This document shows, piece by piece, positions 26,492-35,494 of a stretch of DNA of 41,534 nucleotides (its first letter is position 1; the number at the start of each line of letters is the position of its first letter). Both the position numbers and the translations under genes were made by a program. The stretch covers positions 1 through 41,534 of the forward strand of contig NZ_JIBU02000053.1 in the NCBI RefSeq assembly GCF_000633595.2. Direction: 5' to 3'. Below the pieces are notes generated by a model that saw only the letters and a list, made by a program, of their open reading frames with translations, made no database searches and was not told the DNA's origin. The stretch comes from Clostridium drakei (GTDB taxonomy: Bacteria > Bacillota > Clostridia > Clostridiales > Clostridiaceae).

Positions 26492-27181
26492 TTATTTTTG
26501 CCCATAATAAGCATTTTTTCCATGCTTTCTAAAAAAATGTTTATCCAACAATACTTGATCCATAGGATTTCTATTTCCTTTTAAATTAATTGTATTAAAG
26601 GCAATTTTAGACACTTGCTCCATTACCACTGAATGGTAAACAGCTTCATCACAATCTTTTCCCCAACTAAATGGACCATGACCATTTACCAATACTCCTG
26701 GAGTAAATAATGGATTAATATTTTTAAATGTTTCCACTATTACATTGCCTGTTTCTTTTTCATATTCTCCCTTTATCTCTCCTTCAATCATAGCTCTAGT
26801 ACATGGTATTTCTCCATAAAAATAATCTGCATGAGTTGTACCAAATGCTGGCACACTTAATCCTGCCTGAGCAAAACTAGTAGCCCATTCTGAATGGGTG
26901 TGTACCACTCCTCCTATTTCTTTAAAATCCTTATACAATACTAGATGTGTAGGAGTATCTGAAGAAGGATTAAAATGTCCCTCAATTATTTTCCCTTGTA
27001 GATCAACTACTACCATATCCTCTACTTTAAGTTCATCATAATCTACCCCACTTGGTTTTATGACAACAAGTCCACTTTTCCTATCTATTCCACTTACATT
27101 TCCCCATGTATATATAACAAGATTTTTACGAACCAATTCTAAATTTGCTTCTAACACTCTGCTTTTTAGATCCTCTAACAT
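26492..27181 (-). CDS. araD: L-ribulose-5-phosphate 4-epimerase
   Basis: Class II aldolase-fold, zinc-dependent epimerase converting L-ribulose 5-phosphate to D-xylulose 5-phosphate. The 229-aa length is normal. Motifs include NVSGIDRKSGLVVIKPSG, the zinc ligands in VVHTHSEWATSFAQ, HADYFYGEIPCTR and NGHGPFSWG. The ATG follows GGGAGG, 18 nt after the araB stop, so araB and araD form an operon. Its product joins the pentose phosphate pathway at the same intermediate made by the xylulokinase of the lyxose operon. Confidence 0.95.
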   Translation of the reverse strand: MLEDLKSRVLEANLELVRKNLVIYTWGNVSGIDRKSGLVVIKPSGVDYDELKVEDMVVVDLQGKIIEGHFNPSSDTPTHLVLYKDFKEIGGVVHTHSEWATSFAQAGLSVPAFGTTHADYFYGEIPCTRAMIEGEIKGEYEKETGNVIVETFKNINPLFTPGVLVNGHGPFSWGKDCDEAVYHSVVMEQVSKIAFNTINLKGNRNPMDQVLLDKHFFRKHGKNAYYGQK

Positions 27182-27199
27182 TTTTTACCTCCCAAAATT

Positions 27200-28870
27200 T
27201 TATTTACTTACTTCACTTTTTATATTTTTTAAAGTTTTCATTACATTATTTTCTCCTCTTCCAAAATAATCGTGAAGCTTCTTGTACTCATTATATAATT
27301 TTCTATATATTTCCATATTTTCTTTAACAGGTTCATAATGCTCTTCTTTAAGCTTGGCCATATTTTTAGCTGCTTCGAATATATCATCATATCCACCATT
27401 CTCTTTTCCAGCAGCTACCGCTGCAAACATTGCTGCACCCAACGCTGGTGTTTGAGGAGATGCAGATATATTTATTCTTTTATTTGTAACATCAGAATAT
27501 ATTTGCATAAGCATCTTATTTTTTTGTGGAAGTCCTCCGCAAGCATAAAGTTCTCTAATAGGTACCCCTGAATTTTCAAAAGTTTCTATTATTATATTCT
27601 TACCATAAGCAGTGGCTTCAATTAATGACCTATATATTTCCTCTGGTTTTGTTAAAAGAGTAAGTCCTAAGATCATTCCTGTTAAATCCGTATCAACCAG
27701 TACAGACCTATTTCCATTTAACCAATCAAGAGCAAGAAGTCCACTTTCACCTGGTTTTAATTTTGAAGCCTTTTCTTCTAATAATGAATGTATATTAACT
27801 TCTTTTTCTAAAGCTTCTTTTCTATATTCTTCTGGTATACAGTTATCCACATACCACTCAAATATATCTCCTACAGCTGACTGTCCTGCTTCATATGCAA
27901 AAAATCCTGGCACAGCTCCATCTTCAACTACGCCGCACATTCCTGGTACTATTTTTTCTTCCATTCCTAAAAGTATGTCACATATAGATGTTCCCATAAT
28001 CATAAGCATATTACCTGGTTCAACTACATTAACTGCTGGTGCTGATACATGTGCATCTACATTTCCTACACACACAGCTGTTCCTGAATTAAGCCCCATA
28101 TTATCTGCCATTTCTTTTATAAGCTCTCCTGCTTTACTTCCTATGGACACTATTTTACTATTTAGCTTTTCTTCTACTAAATTCTCAAGTCTTGAATCTA
28201 GTGCTTTAAAAAATTCTTTTGAAGGATATCCTGTTCTCTTATTCCAAATTGCTTTATATCCTGCAGTACAACTATTTTTAATATCTACTCCTGTCATCTG
28301 CATAGTAACCCAATCTGTAGCTTCCATAAATTTATCTGCTTCATTATAAATCTCTGGTGCTTCATTTAATATTTGCCATATTTTTGGTATTAACCATTCA
28401 GATGATATTTTACCACCATACCTCTGAAGGAAATCTTCTCTTCTCTCTTTGGCAATTTCATTTAATTTATTTGCTTCTGATTGAGCTGCATGATGTTTCC
28501 ATAGTTTAGTCCATGCATGTGGGTTGTTTCTAAATTCTTCTATTTGACATAAAACCTTACCATCCTTTGATACTGGCATCATAGTACATGCTGTAAAATC
28601 TATGCCTATTCCTATAATATCATCTTTATTCACTCCAGATTTTTTAATAGCTTCAGGTACTGCAGTAAATAACACCTCAATATAATCATCTGGATTTTGA
28701 AGAGCCCAATCTGATGAAAGTTTAATATCTGTTCCTGGTAAAAATTCATCAATTACTTCATCCCTATAAAAACTGACCGCTTCACTTAATTGTTTCCCTT
28801 CATCTACTGATATAACAACTGCCCTACCAGATTGTGTTCCAAAATCAACACCTACAACATATTTGCCCAT
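27200..28870 (-). CDS. araB: L-ribulokinase
   Basis: FGGY-family kinase phosphorylating L-ribulose. The 556-aa protein begins [15 protein letters not shown], a strong AraB signature, and has [31 protein letters not shown] and the C-terminal [14 protein letters not shown]. The length fits AraB rather than xylulokinase. AGGAGG precedes the ATG. Upstream lie a TATAAT, an AraR-type palindrome at the predicted start site and a cre-like site in the leader. No araA is present next to it, so the isomerase must be encoded elsewhere or be replaced. Confidence 0.95.
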   Translation of the reverse strand: MGKYVVGVDFGTQSGRAVVISVDEGKQLSEAVSFYRDEVIDEFLPGTDIKLSSDWALQNPDDYIEVLFTAVPEAIKKSGVNKDDIIGIGIDFTACTMMPVSKDGKVLCQIEEFRNNPHAWTKLWKHHAAQSEANKLNEIAKERREDFLQRYGGKISSEWLIPKIWQILNEAPEIYNEADKFMEATDWVTMQMTGVDIKNSCTAGYKAIWNKRTGYPSKEFFKALDSRLENLVEEKLNSKIVSIGSKAGELIKEMADNMGLNSGTAVCVGNVDAHVSAPAVNVVEPGNMLMIMGTSICDILLGMEEKIVPGMCGVVEDGAVPGFFAYEAGQSAVGDIFEWYVDNCIPEEYRKEALEKEVNIHSLLEEKASKLKPGESGLLALDWLNGNRSVLVDTDLTGMILGLTLLTKPEEIYRSLIEATAYGKNIIIETFENSGVPIRELYACGGLPQKNKMLMQIYSDVTNKRINISASPQTPALGAAMFAAVAAGKENGGYDDIFEAAKNMAKLKEEHYEPVKENMEIYRKLYNEYKKLHDYFGRGENNVMKTLKNIKSEVSK

Positions 28871-28939
28871 AACTTACCTCCTAAAATGTTATTAATAATA
28901 TTTTCAATTTAATAAATTTACTATTACTATGTAATTTCG

Positions 28940-28953
28940 TGTATACGTTTTCA
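28940..28953. promoter_or_regulatory. cre-like site in the araB leader
   Basis: TGTATACGTTTTCA differs from the cre consensus at one position and is close to palindromic. It lies about 70 nt before the araB start and about 155 nt after the predicted transcription start, a position suited to roadblock repression by CcpA. Confidence 0.6.
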
Positions 28954-29096
28954 CAATTGTAAACTTTAAAGGATGCATTATTTTAACTTAATTCATTGAT
29001 ATGTATTATCTAAAAAAGACTCTTTATAACACTTAATATTTAAACTTACTTATAAGTTGATTGCTTTGAATTATCAATATGAGTACAATCGCCAAA

Positions 29097-29121
29097 TGTT
29101 GTACGTACATCTAATATTATA
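29097..29121 (-). promoter_or_regulatory. araB promoter -10 and AraR-type operator
   Basis: Minus-strand TATAAT (29116-29121) is followed at once by a palindrome with core TGTACGTACA (29100-29109), covering the expected start site. The -35 region is poor, which suggests a need for activation. The rest of the 392-bp gap between araB and araR holds the cre-like site and a pair of TGAAGAA repeats at 29122-29128 and 29145-29151. Confidence 0.75.
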
Positions 29122-29262
29122 TTCTTCATATTTATAAAAAACCCTTCTTCAATAGAATATTTTCTAAATAAGTATCACTATAAAATAATTTTTTAAATTA
29201 AATATGATCCAATTATAATAGAAAAACTAATTACTGTTTTTAATACATTGGCAAGTTGTTTA

Positions 29263-30387
29263 TTACTTAATTATTATACTAGAAGATTCCTTGTTAAGCT
29301 GAATTCCCCTAACAATTGCAGAATTTCTTACTATAAGTTCTGGCTTGTAGATATATTCTAATTTTTCTTCTTTCTTTTCAATCATATTCATTAAAAATCT
29401 AGCTGATCTTCTTCCCATTTCCTGTTTAGGATGCCTGATAGTTGTAAGCTTTACTTCTGTTGCAGTAGCTAAATCTGAATCATCATATCCAACAATAGAA
29501 ATATCTTCTGGAACACTATATCCCATATCTCGTATAGCCTGTAAAACTTGTACTGCTATTTGATCGTTATAGCAAACTATTGATGATGGTCTGTTACTTT
29601 TTCTAAGTAGATTGCTAGTAAATTCATAAGGGAAAAAATTTGCTTCACTAGTTTCATATTCTCCTAAATAATCTTTATTTAATTCTATTTTATATTCTTC
29701 CAAAGATTTTATATATCCAAGCTTTCTGTTTACACCTTGAAGATCATCTGACTTAAATATACCTGCTATTTCTCTATGACCCAACTGTAATAGATAATTT
29801 GTTATAATATTCCCACCCTTTATATCATCCATAATTATATACGCTGGATTTAATGCATCGTATTGTGCATTAATCATAATATAAGGTATACTTTTTTTTT
29901 CTAATTCTCTATACAAATCTAAATTTGTATTTTCAAGTGCACTTTTAGTAGGTTCAACAATAAGTCCTAATACTTCACTATCAATTATTTTTTTTAAACA
30001 TTCTCTCTCTTTTTGTTTTTCGTTATTGGTATTAAATAATGTTAGATTATATCCATAAGAACTTAATACTTCTTCAATACCACTTATGATTGTAGGAAAT
30101 ATATAATTAGATATATAAGTTGTAAGCACGGCTATATTTTTTACCGAATTATCCTTTTCTCTAAAAATACAAAAGGTACCTTTCCCTTGTTCTTTTTGTA
30201 TATATTTACCATTATTTAGTTCCATAAGTGCTTGCCTAACAGTATGTCTACTAACCTTAAATTTTTCCACAATTTCACTTTCTGAAAGTATTTTTTCTCC
30301 ATATTTTATTCCACCAGATTCCATAAGTTTTTTAAAATATTCAGCTATTTTAACATACTTAGGTAATTTATCATCATCATAAATCAT
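29263..30387 (-). CDS. araR: Arabinose-operon transcriptional repressor AraR
   Basis: Repressor with a GntR-type winged helix at the N-terminus (residues 1-75; KILSESEIVEKFKVSRHTVRQALMEL region, then GKGTFCIF) and a LacI-type sugar-binding domain over the remaining ~290 residues (IAVLTTYISNYIFP, YDDSDLATATEVKLTTIRHP). This hybrid layout is that of Bacillus AraR. I chose the ATG at 30387 because AAGAGGTG lies 7 nt upstream, giving 374 aa. Palindromes with TACGTA cores at its own promoter and at the araB and lyxose operon promoters are the likely binding sites, so it appears autoregulated. Confidence 0.92.
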   Translation of the reverse strand: MIYDDDKLPKYVKIAEYFKKLMESGGIKYGEKILSESEIVEKFKVSRHTVRQALMELNNGKYIQKEQGKGTFCIFREKDNSVKNIAVLTTYISNYIFPTIISGIEEVLSSYGYNLTLFNTNNEKQKERECLKKIIDSEVLGLIVEPTKSALENTNLDLYRELEKKSIPYIMINAQYDALNPAYIIMDDIKGGNIITNYLLQLGHREIAGIFKSDDLQGVNRKLGYIKSLEEYKIELNKDYLGEYETSEANFFPYEFTSNLLRKSNRPSSIVCYNDQIAVQVLQAIRDMGYSVPEDISIVGYDDSDLATATEVKLTTIRHPKQEMGRRSARFLMNMIEKKEEKLEYIYKPELIVRNSAIVRGIQLNKESSSIIIK

Positions 30388-30411
30388 ACTTTTACACCTC
30401 TTAAACATTTT

Positions 30412-30465
30412 ACATATACGTACGTGTCATTAATTTAATTTTACATACTTTTATTACTCTGTCAA
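30412..30465 (-). promoter_or_regulatory. araR promoter with overlapping AraR-type operator
   Basis: Minus-strand TTGACA (30460-30465), a 16-nt spacer and TAAAAT (30438-30443) lead into the palindrome ACACGTACGTATATGT (30412-30427), located at about +4 to +19. This fits autorepression. The block is nearly the same as the O2 promoter of the lyxose operon. Confidence 0.78.
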
Positions 30466-30636
30466 TGGATAAATTAAATTTAAAGCAAATATTTACACTG
30501 TCATATACTATAACAAAAACTTACTTGTTTAATTGGAAATTTTTACTTTTAATATGTCCAATTTCATAGTAAAATATTGTTATATAAGGGTTATTTTTCA
30601 CTTAATTAATACCAAATATGATAGGGAGTGCTAAAG

Positions 30637-32553
30637 ATGTTGAATAACTTTAAAATAAAAGCAAAAATGCTTATTTTATCGTTTATAATGCTTATTATGA
30701 TATTAATACTAGGATTAGTTTCATTACATAATGAAATTATATCAAATAATAGAGAAATTAATTTATTAGATACTACAATAAGAAAAAACTATACTCCTAA
30801 AAGACAATATGATATAGATATAATAATTGCTAAAGAAAAAGAATTAAAATATAACGAACTTATTAAAAATATAATTATTTTTATTATTTTATCTACATTA
30901 TCCATTTTTTTATCTATTATAATCACATACATTATATCAAAAAATATAACTTTTCCTATACAAATTGCTGTTGACCAAGTAAAACAAATTCCTAACAGTT
31001 TGTTAGAAACAAAATTTCCAGAACATTTTAATAATAGAAGAGATGAAGTTGGAGAACTTGTAACAGCTCTTAATAAAATGAACAATTCAATTAACAATAT
31101 AATTAAAAATGTAAATGTTAAAGCGGATACTATAATGGAAGAAAACAAATTACTTTATAGTACTCTAATGTCTGCTAGTGATGGTATAATATCAACAGAC
31201 AAAAATGGAAATGTAAGTCTAGTTAATACAACTGCTGAAAAACTTTTAGGCTGGAAAGAAGATGAAGTTTTAGGTAAAGCATTTGATGAAATTTTTAATA
31301 TTGTAGATGAAAAAACAAGAGAAAAATGTGAAAGTCCATTAAAAATTGTATTTAATACTAAAAGAACTACTGAACTTAATTACAATATTTTATTAATCTC
31401 TAAGAAAGGAACTGAAACTCCTATTGAGGATAGTGCATCACCAATTAGAAATAGTGAAGGTTTTATAATTGGAATGATACTTATATTTAGAGATATTTCA
31501 GAAAAAAAGAAAAAAAATGAAAAAATACAATACTTAAGCTTTCATGATCAATTAACCAAACTTCATAATCGCAGATTTTTTGAAAATGCATTAGCAAGAA
31601 TGGATATTGAAGAAAATTATCCTTTAGGCTTTATTATTGCAGATGTCAATGGTTTAAAATTGGCAAATGATGCTTTTGGTCATTTAGTTGGTGATAAACT
31701 TTTACAGAAGGCTGCTTATGTAATGAAAAAATCATGCAAAACCAATGATGTTATTGCAAGAATTGGTGGTGATGAATTTGCCATATTGCTTCCTAAAACT
31801 AATTTAAGAGGGGCTGAATTATTAGTGGAAAAAATGCAAAAATCAACTTATTTTGAAAAAGTTGGATCTATTAATTTATCAATTTCTTTTGGATGTGCAT
31901 GTAAAAATACATGTAGCAATAAAATTGCAAACATTTTTAAAAAGGCTGAGAAAAACATGTACAAGCAAAAATTATGTGAAAGTCAAAATATAAAATTAAA
32001 TATTATAAATATAATAATTGATACCATGTGTGAAAAATTCAAAGGAATTGAAGACTATTATTTAAAAATAAGCAATCTTTGTGAAATGGTAGGCAAACAA
32101 TTAAACTTGTCTGATAATGATATTGAAGATCTAAGAACAGCAGCATTACTTCACGACATAGGAAATATATCTTTAGATGAGAACATTCTTAATAAACCTG
32201 ACAAGTTAACTAATCTAGAGCGCTTTGAAATACAACATCATCCTGAAACAGGATATCATATATTAAACTCAGTTAACAATATGGCAAAGGTATCTGAATA
32301 TGTACTTGATCATCATGAGCGTTGGGATGGTAAAGGATATCCTAGAGGCCTAAAAGGAGATAAAATTCCAATACAATCAAGAATTATTTCTATAATTGAT
32401 ACCTATGCCACACTGATAAATGAAAAACCTTATAGAAAAGCATTTACAAAAGAACAAACCATTGAAATAATTAGAAAAAACTCAGGTACTCAATTTGATC
32501 CAGCTATTGTACAAGAATTTATAAAAGTTTTGGAACAAAATAATATTCATTAA
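30637..32553 (+). CDS. Membrane PAS-GGDEF-HD-GYP cyclic-di-GMP protein
   Basis: Signalling protein of about 638 aa with both cyclic-di-GMP synthase and phosphodiesterase domains. Two membrane segments (about 10-30 and 70-93) bracket a short outside loop, followed by HAMP, PAS (about 165-290), GGDEF (RIGGDEFAILLP, GGDEF at about 377) and HD-GYP (LLHDIGN at about 505; HHERWDGKGYP at about 560). The active GGDEF and HD-GYP signatures are intact. The inhibitory-site position reads KTND instead of RxxD, so product inhibition may be weak. The ATG at 30637 follows AGGGAG. It is divergent from araR and shares its 250-bp intergenic region. Net direction of activity cannot be told. Confidence 0.9.
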   Translation: MLNNFKIKAKMLILSFIMLIMILILGLVSLHNEIISNNREINLLDTTIRKNYTPKRQYDIDIIIAKEKELKYNELIKNIIIFIILSTLSIFLSIIITYIISKNITFPIQIAVDQVKQIPNSLLETKFPEHFNNRRDEVGELVTALNKMNNSINNIIKNVNVKADTIMEENKLLYSTLMSASDGIISTDKNGNVSLVNTTAEKLLGWKEDEVLGKAFDEIFNIVDEKTREKCESPLKIVFNTKRTTELNYNILLISKKGTETPIEDSASPIRNSEGFIIGMILIFRDISEKKKKNEKIQYLSFHDQLTKLHNRRFFENALARMDIEENYPLGFIIADVNGLKLANDAFGHLVGDKLLQKAAYVMKKSCKTNDVIARIGGDEFAILLPKTNLRGAELLVEKMQKSTYFEKVGSINLSISFGCACKNTCSNKIANIFKKAEKNMYKQKLCESQNIKLNIINIIIDTMCEKFKGIEDYYLKISNLCEMVGKQLNLSDNDIEDLRTAALLHDIGNISLDENILNKPDKLTNLERFEIQHHPETGYHILNSVNNMAKVSEYVLDHHERWDGKGYPRGLKGDKIPIQSRIISIIDTYATLINEKPYRKAFTKEQTIEIIRKNSGTQFDPAIVQEFIKVLEQNNIH

Positions 32554-32570
32554 CATATAAAATTTATAAT

Positions 32571-32788
32571 TTAAGCACATTGCGACATAAGCGAAGTAAC
32601 TTATAACAATGTAATTATATGCATACACTTGAAGTTACTAGTTTGGATTTTAACTTTTATGTAGTGATATATGGTAAGTGGTTCATCACATAAGCTAAAT
32701 TGCTTTAATATTATTCTTAGCTTGAAGATTTGGAAAGCCTTAGAACTTTAGTCCTGTCTGAGGGAACCGAGTTTGACAATGTGCTTAA
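32571..32788. repeat. Short inverted relative of the dispersed element (copy c), with 12-bp terminal inverted repeats
   Basis: TTAAGCACATTG (32571-32582) and CAATGTGCTTAA (32777-32788) are perfect 12-bp inverted ends. Inside, the GCGACATAAGCGAAGTAACTT end and the TAGTTTGGATTTTAACTTTT block are those of the larger copies, in opposite orientation. The big right-hand hairpin is missing. A different segment at 32730-32776 contains GTCCTGTC, the complement of the GACAGGAC seen in the tip of the other copies. It fills the gap between two convergent genes and has no open frame. Confidence 0.75.
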
Positions 32789-32800
32789 ACTGTAAAAGAT

Positions 32801-33787
32801 CTATTTTACATTAGTATCAATTTCTTTTGAAAATATCCAGGATTTTTTTGCAAAATCTCTGCCTTTTATTAATACTTTGTCTCCATGCACTTCTACATAC
32901 AATCCTTGACTTTCATTATAAAGTCTTTTAATTTTATGGTCTTTTTCTGGCAATATGTCATAATGAACAGCTCCTGTATGAACTGTAGTAAATGTTCCAT
33001 TGGAATTTACATTATCTATACTCAGCAAAACATGTGTATGCGATGTAAACAAAATAACTTCAGGGTATTTTGACAAAATTTCATTAAGCTCATCTCTTTG
33101 TTCTATTCCAATCCAACCTGATATGCTAGTACTTAAATGCTGATGTAAAAATATAAAAATAGGCTTACCTTTTTCATGCTTTTCAGATAACTTCTGCTGC
33201 AGCCAATCCAATTGATTTTGTGATAAAAAAGCATTTACTGCTGAACCTGGTTTTTCTGTATTACCAACTTCTGATCCCAGGGATATAAAATGATATCCAT
33301 TAATCCACTTATCATGATATATAGACTTTTCTCCTGCAAAATTTAAATACATATTTTTAAGCTTTTCAACATCTTCAGAATTATTTTTGCCTCTTGCATA
33401 GTCAAAATACTCATGGTTACCAATATTTTTAATTATAATCTTAGGTAATACATTTGATTTTTTATCCAAAGTACTTTCCATTATATAATACTGACTTTTT
33501 ATCCCCTGATCTACATTATCACCATTAAACACCATTACATCAGCATCATTATTTATATCATGCAAATCATCAATAGCAATTTTCAGTTTACGAGCATCTC
33601 CATGTACATCTCCAAGAACAGAAAAATTAAGTTCGTCTTTTTTGTTAATTACTTTTTTATTTACACTACTTACTACTTTTTTAGAATTGATTAACTCTCT
33701 ATTAATAGTTTTATTTTTATATACAAATAAAAAAATAGCTAAAATTATTACCGTTAATATTACTGTAGTTAATTTCAATTTTTTCAT
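32801..33787 (-). CDS. Membrane-anchored metallophosphoesterase
   Basis: Calcineurin-like phosphoesterase of 328 aa with an N-terminal hydrophobic segment (about residues 7-24) that would anchor it outside the membrane. The dinuclear metal-site motifs are present in order: LGDVHGD, NGDNVDQG, IGNHEYF, FLHQHL and FTSHTHV. The last is a variant of the usual GHxH. The substrate is unknown; members hydrolyse phosphomonoesters, phosphodiesters or nucleotides. It is a single gene convergent with the cyclic-di-GMP protein across a repeat. Any link to cyclic-di-GMP is only positional. Confidence 0.82.
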   Translation of the reverse strand: MKKLKLTTVILTVIILAIFLFVYKNKTINRELINSKKVVSSVNKKVINKKDELNFSVLGDVHGDARKLKIAIDDLHDINNDADVMVFNGDNVDQGIKSQYYIMESTLDKKSNVLPKIIIKNIGNHEYFDYARGKNNSEDVEKLKNMYLNFAGEKSIYHDKWINGYHFISLGSEVGNTEKPGSAVNAFLSQNQLDWLQQKLSEKHEKGKPIFIFLHQHLSTSISGWIGIEQRDELNEILSKYPEVILFTSHTHVLLSIDNVNSNGTFTTVHTGAVHYDILPEKDHKIKRLYNESQGLYVEVHGDKVLIKGRDFAKKSWIFSKEIDTNVK

Positions 33788-33978
33788 ATTATATAAATCA
33801 CCTGTTATTCTATAAAATTCATTGACAATATAATATCACATTATAATACATAAAACTATATTTTCTTATTTTTAATAAGTGCGGTAATTACATACTTGTT
33901 ATATAAGCAAAAGAAGATATTTAATAACATTTTTGAAGTTTGCATCAACTATAAAGGAAAAGCCTTAATTCCTATATA

Positions 33979-34419
33979 CTATCCTGCTTGTAAATACAAA
34001 GCTTTCTTTTTTCTTATTACCCTCTTAAACTTCCATCCATTTTCTTTAGCTACCTCTTTGAAACTCTTAGATATATCATTTAGATCAAGAATACATTCAT
34101 GATATTCTCCATTTCCATCATGAGGAAATGTCTTGACTTGTCTAAAAATTGCAGTACCTGATTGAAAAGAGGTTCCAGTATCGCAATCAAATGAAAATCC
34201 AGAGCTATTATCTTTTATCATTTCCCACATAAAAACAGTTTTATTTTCTTCATTAAAGTACACAAATGCAGAGTAGTTTATATTTTCAATACCAACTTTC
34301 CATATTTTATTTATAAAATCACAATTTATTGATACATCTGTTTCTTGTCCTAATGAATACTTTATTCCTAGCTTATCTAGCTTTAATATAACATTTGAAA
34401 CTAATATTTGTTTATTCAT
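33979..34419 (-). CDS. Hypothetical protein, 146 aa
   Basis: I do not recognise this protein. It has no signal peptide or membrane segment. It is rich in aromatic residues in the middle (AFVYFNEENKTVFMWEMIKD) and ends in a strongly basic stretch (FKRVIRKKKALYLQAG). It looks like a compact soluble alpha/beta protein. The ATG is preceded by GGGGGAATTAG, so it is probably expressed. It is a lone gene between the phosphoesterase and the chemotaxis operon, separated from the latter by a terminator. Confidence 0.65.
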   Translation of the reverse strand: MNKQILVSNVILKLDKLGIKYSLGQETDVSINCDFINKIWKVGIENINYSAFVYFNEENKTVFMWEMIKDNSSGFSFDCDTGTSFQSGTAIFRQVKTFPHDGNGEYHECILDLNDISKSFKEVAKENGWKFKRVIRKKKALYLQAG

Positions 34420-34611
34420 TACTAATTCCCCCTATTAGTCAATACATTTAATTTCAATGAAGCAAAGCTTATTTATCTAGTTTATATAATTTTATCATAA
34501 TAAATATTGATTATAAAGTGTTTATTTTCGAAATTTTCTGTTTTTAATTCCAGAAACAATTATTTCAAAATATATGCTCAATAAATTCTTTTTCTATTAA
34601 TTTATACATAA

Positions 34612-34660
34612 AAAAAAGCTATAAAATTCAAGGATTAACCCTGTATTTCATAGTTTTTTA
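34612..34660 (-). terminator. Terminator of the chemoreceptor operon
   Basis: Minus-strand AACTATGAAATACAGGG pairs imperfectly with CCTTGAATTTTATAGCT, followed by a run of Ts. It lies about 45 nt after the last response regulator. Nothing else is apparent in the 282-bp gap. Confidence 0.75.
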
Positions 34661-34701
34661 ATTAAAATTATATTCTATTAAATTGTTTAAATATAATATA
34701 G

Positions 34702-35055
34702 TTACAGTTTACTTAAAGTCTTAATAACATGTTCCTCTTTAAAAGGCTTAACTATGAATCCTTTTGCTCCAATTATAATAGCCTTCTTAACCCAAGTTTC
34801 TTGTCCTAAAGCAGAAATCATAACAATTTTACAATTAGGATCTTTCTTTTTTATTTCAGACAGTGCTTCTACACCATCCATCTTAGGCATAGTAATATCC
34901 ATTGTTACTATATCTGGTTTTAATATTGAATACTTACTTATAGCATCAGCTCCATCTTCAGCTTCCCCCACAACTTCATACCCATTTTTTTCAAGCATCG
35001 TTTTAAGTGCAACACGCATAAACATTGCATCATCTACAATTAAGATCTTTTTCAT
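34702..35055 (-). CDS. CheY-like single-domain response regulator
   Basis: Stand-alone receiver of 117 aa with no output domain. It has the acidic pair in ILIVDDAMFM, the phosphoacceptor Asp in VTMDITMPKMDG (about D54), the switch Ser in VMISALG and the conserved Lys in FIVKPFK. The sequence is close to chemotaxis CheY. It is the last gene of the receptor-kinase-receiver operon, 17 nt after the other receiver, and could carry phosphate to the flagellar motor or to another target. Confidence 0.9.
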   Translation of the reverse strand: MKKILIVDDAMFMRVALKTMLEKNGYEVVGEAEDGADAISKYSILKPDIVTMDITMPKMDGVEALSEIKKKDPNCKIVMISALGQETWVKKAIIIGAKGFIVKPFKEEHVIKTLSKL

Positions 35056-35072
35056 AAAAGTCCACCTCTTTA

Positions 35073-35465
35073 TTATATTAATTCTAATTTTTTCATAACT
35101 TCAATTAGTTTATTTGTATCTATAGGCTTAGCAGCATATGCTTCACAACCTAGTTCAAAAGATTTATGAACATACTCTGTATCCATAAGAGCTGTTGTCA
35201 TTATTATTTTTGCTCTTTTTTCAGGAATAATCCCTCTATCATCCTCAAATTCTCTAATAGCTTTAAGTACCTTTACTCCATCTACTTTAGGCATCATTAT
35301 ATCAAGACAAATAAGATCATAAGGATTATTTTCTTTAACAGCAATTAAATAAGCATCCAAAGTTTCTATACCATCCACTACAATATCACATTCTCCATAC
35401 TGTGAAAGAAACTTCAATAAAAATCTTCTGCTGGCCAAATCATCTTCTGCAATTAATATTCTCAT
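35073..35465 (-). CDS. Single-domain response regulator
   Basis: Stand-alone receiver of 130 aa: RILIAEDDLASRRF at the N-terminus, phosphoacceptor in ICLDIMMPKVDG (about D55), Thr/Ala switch in IIMTTALMD and Lys in YAAKPIDT. No output domain follows. It lies between the hybrid kinase and the CheY-like gene, so the kinase has two possible free receivers besides its own attached one. It may act as a phosphate sink or alternative output. Confidence 0.88.
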   Translation of the reverse strand: MRILIAEDDLASRRFLLKFLSQYGECDIVVDGIETLDAYLIAVKENNPYDLICLDIMMPKVDGVKVLKAIREFEDDRGIIPEKRAKIIMTTALMDTEYVHKSFELGCEAYAAKPIDTNKLIEVMKKLELI

Positions 35466-35494
35466 AGCAGTATCCCCCTAATCATACTTTATTC

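Noticed and set aside
33860-33978. Small plus-strand gene near 33.9 kb
   Set aside because: The frame starts in a gene-free spacer without a ribosome binding site and runs into the antisense strand of the 146-aa gene.
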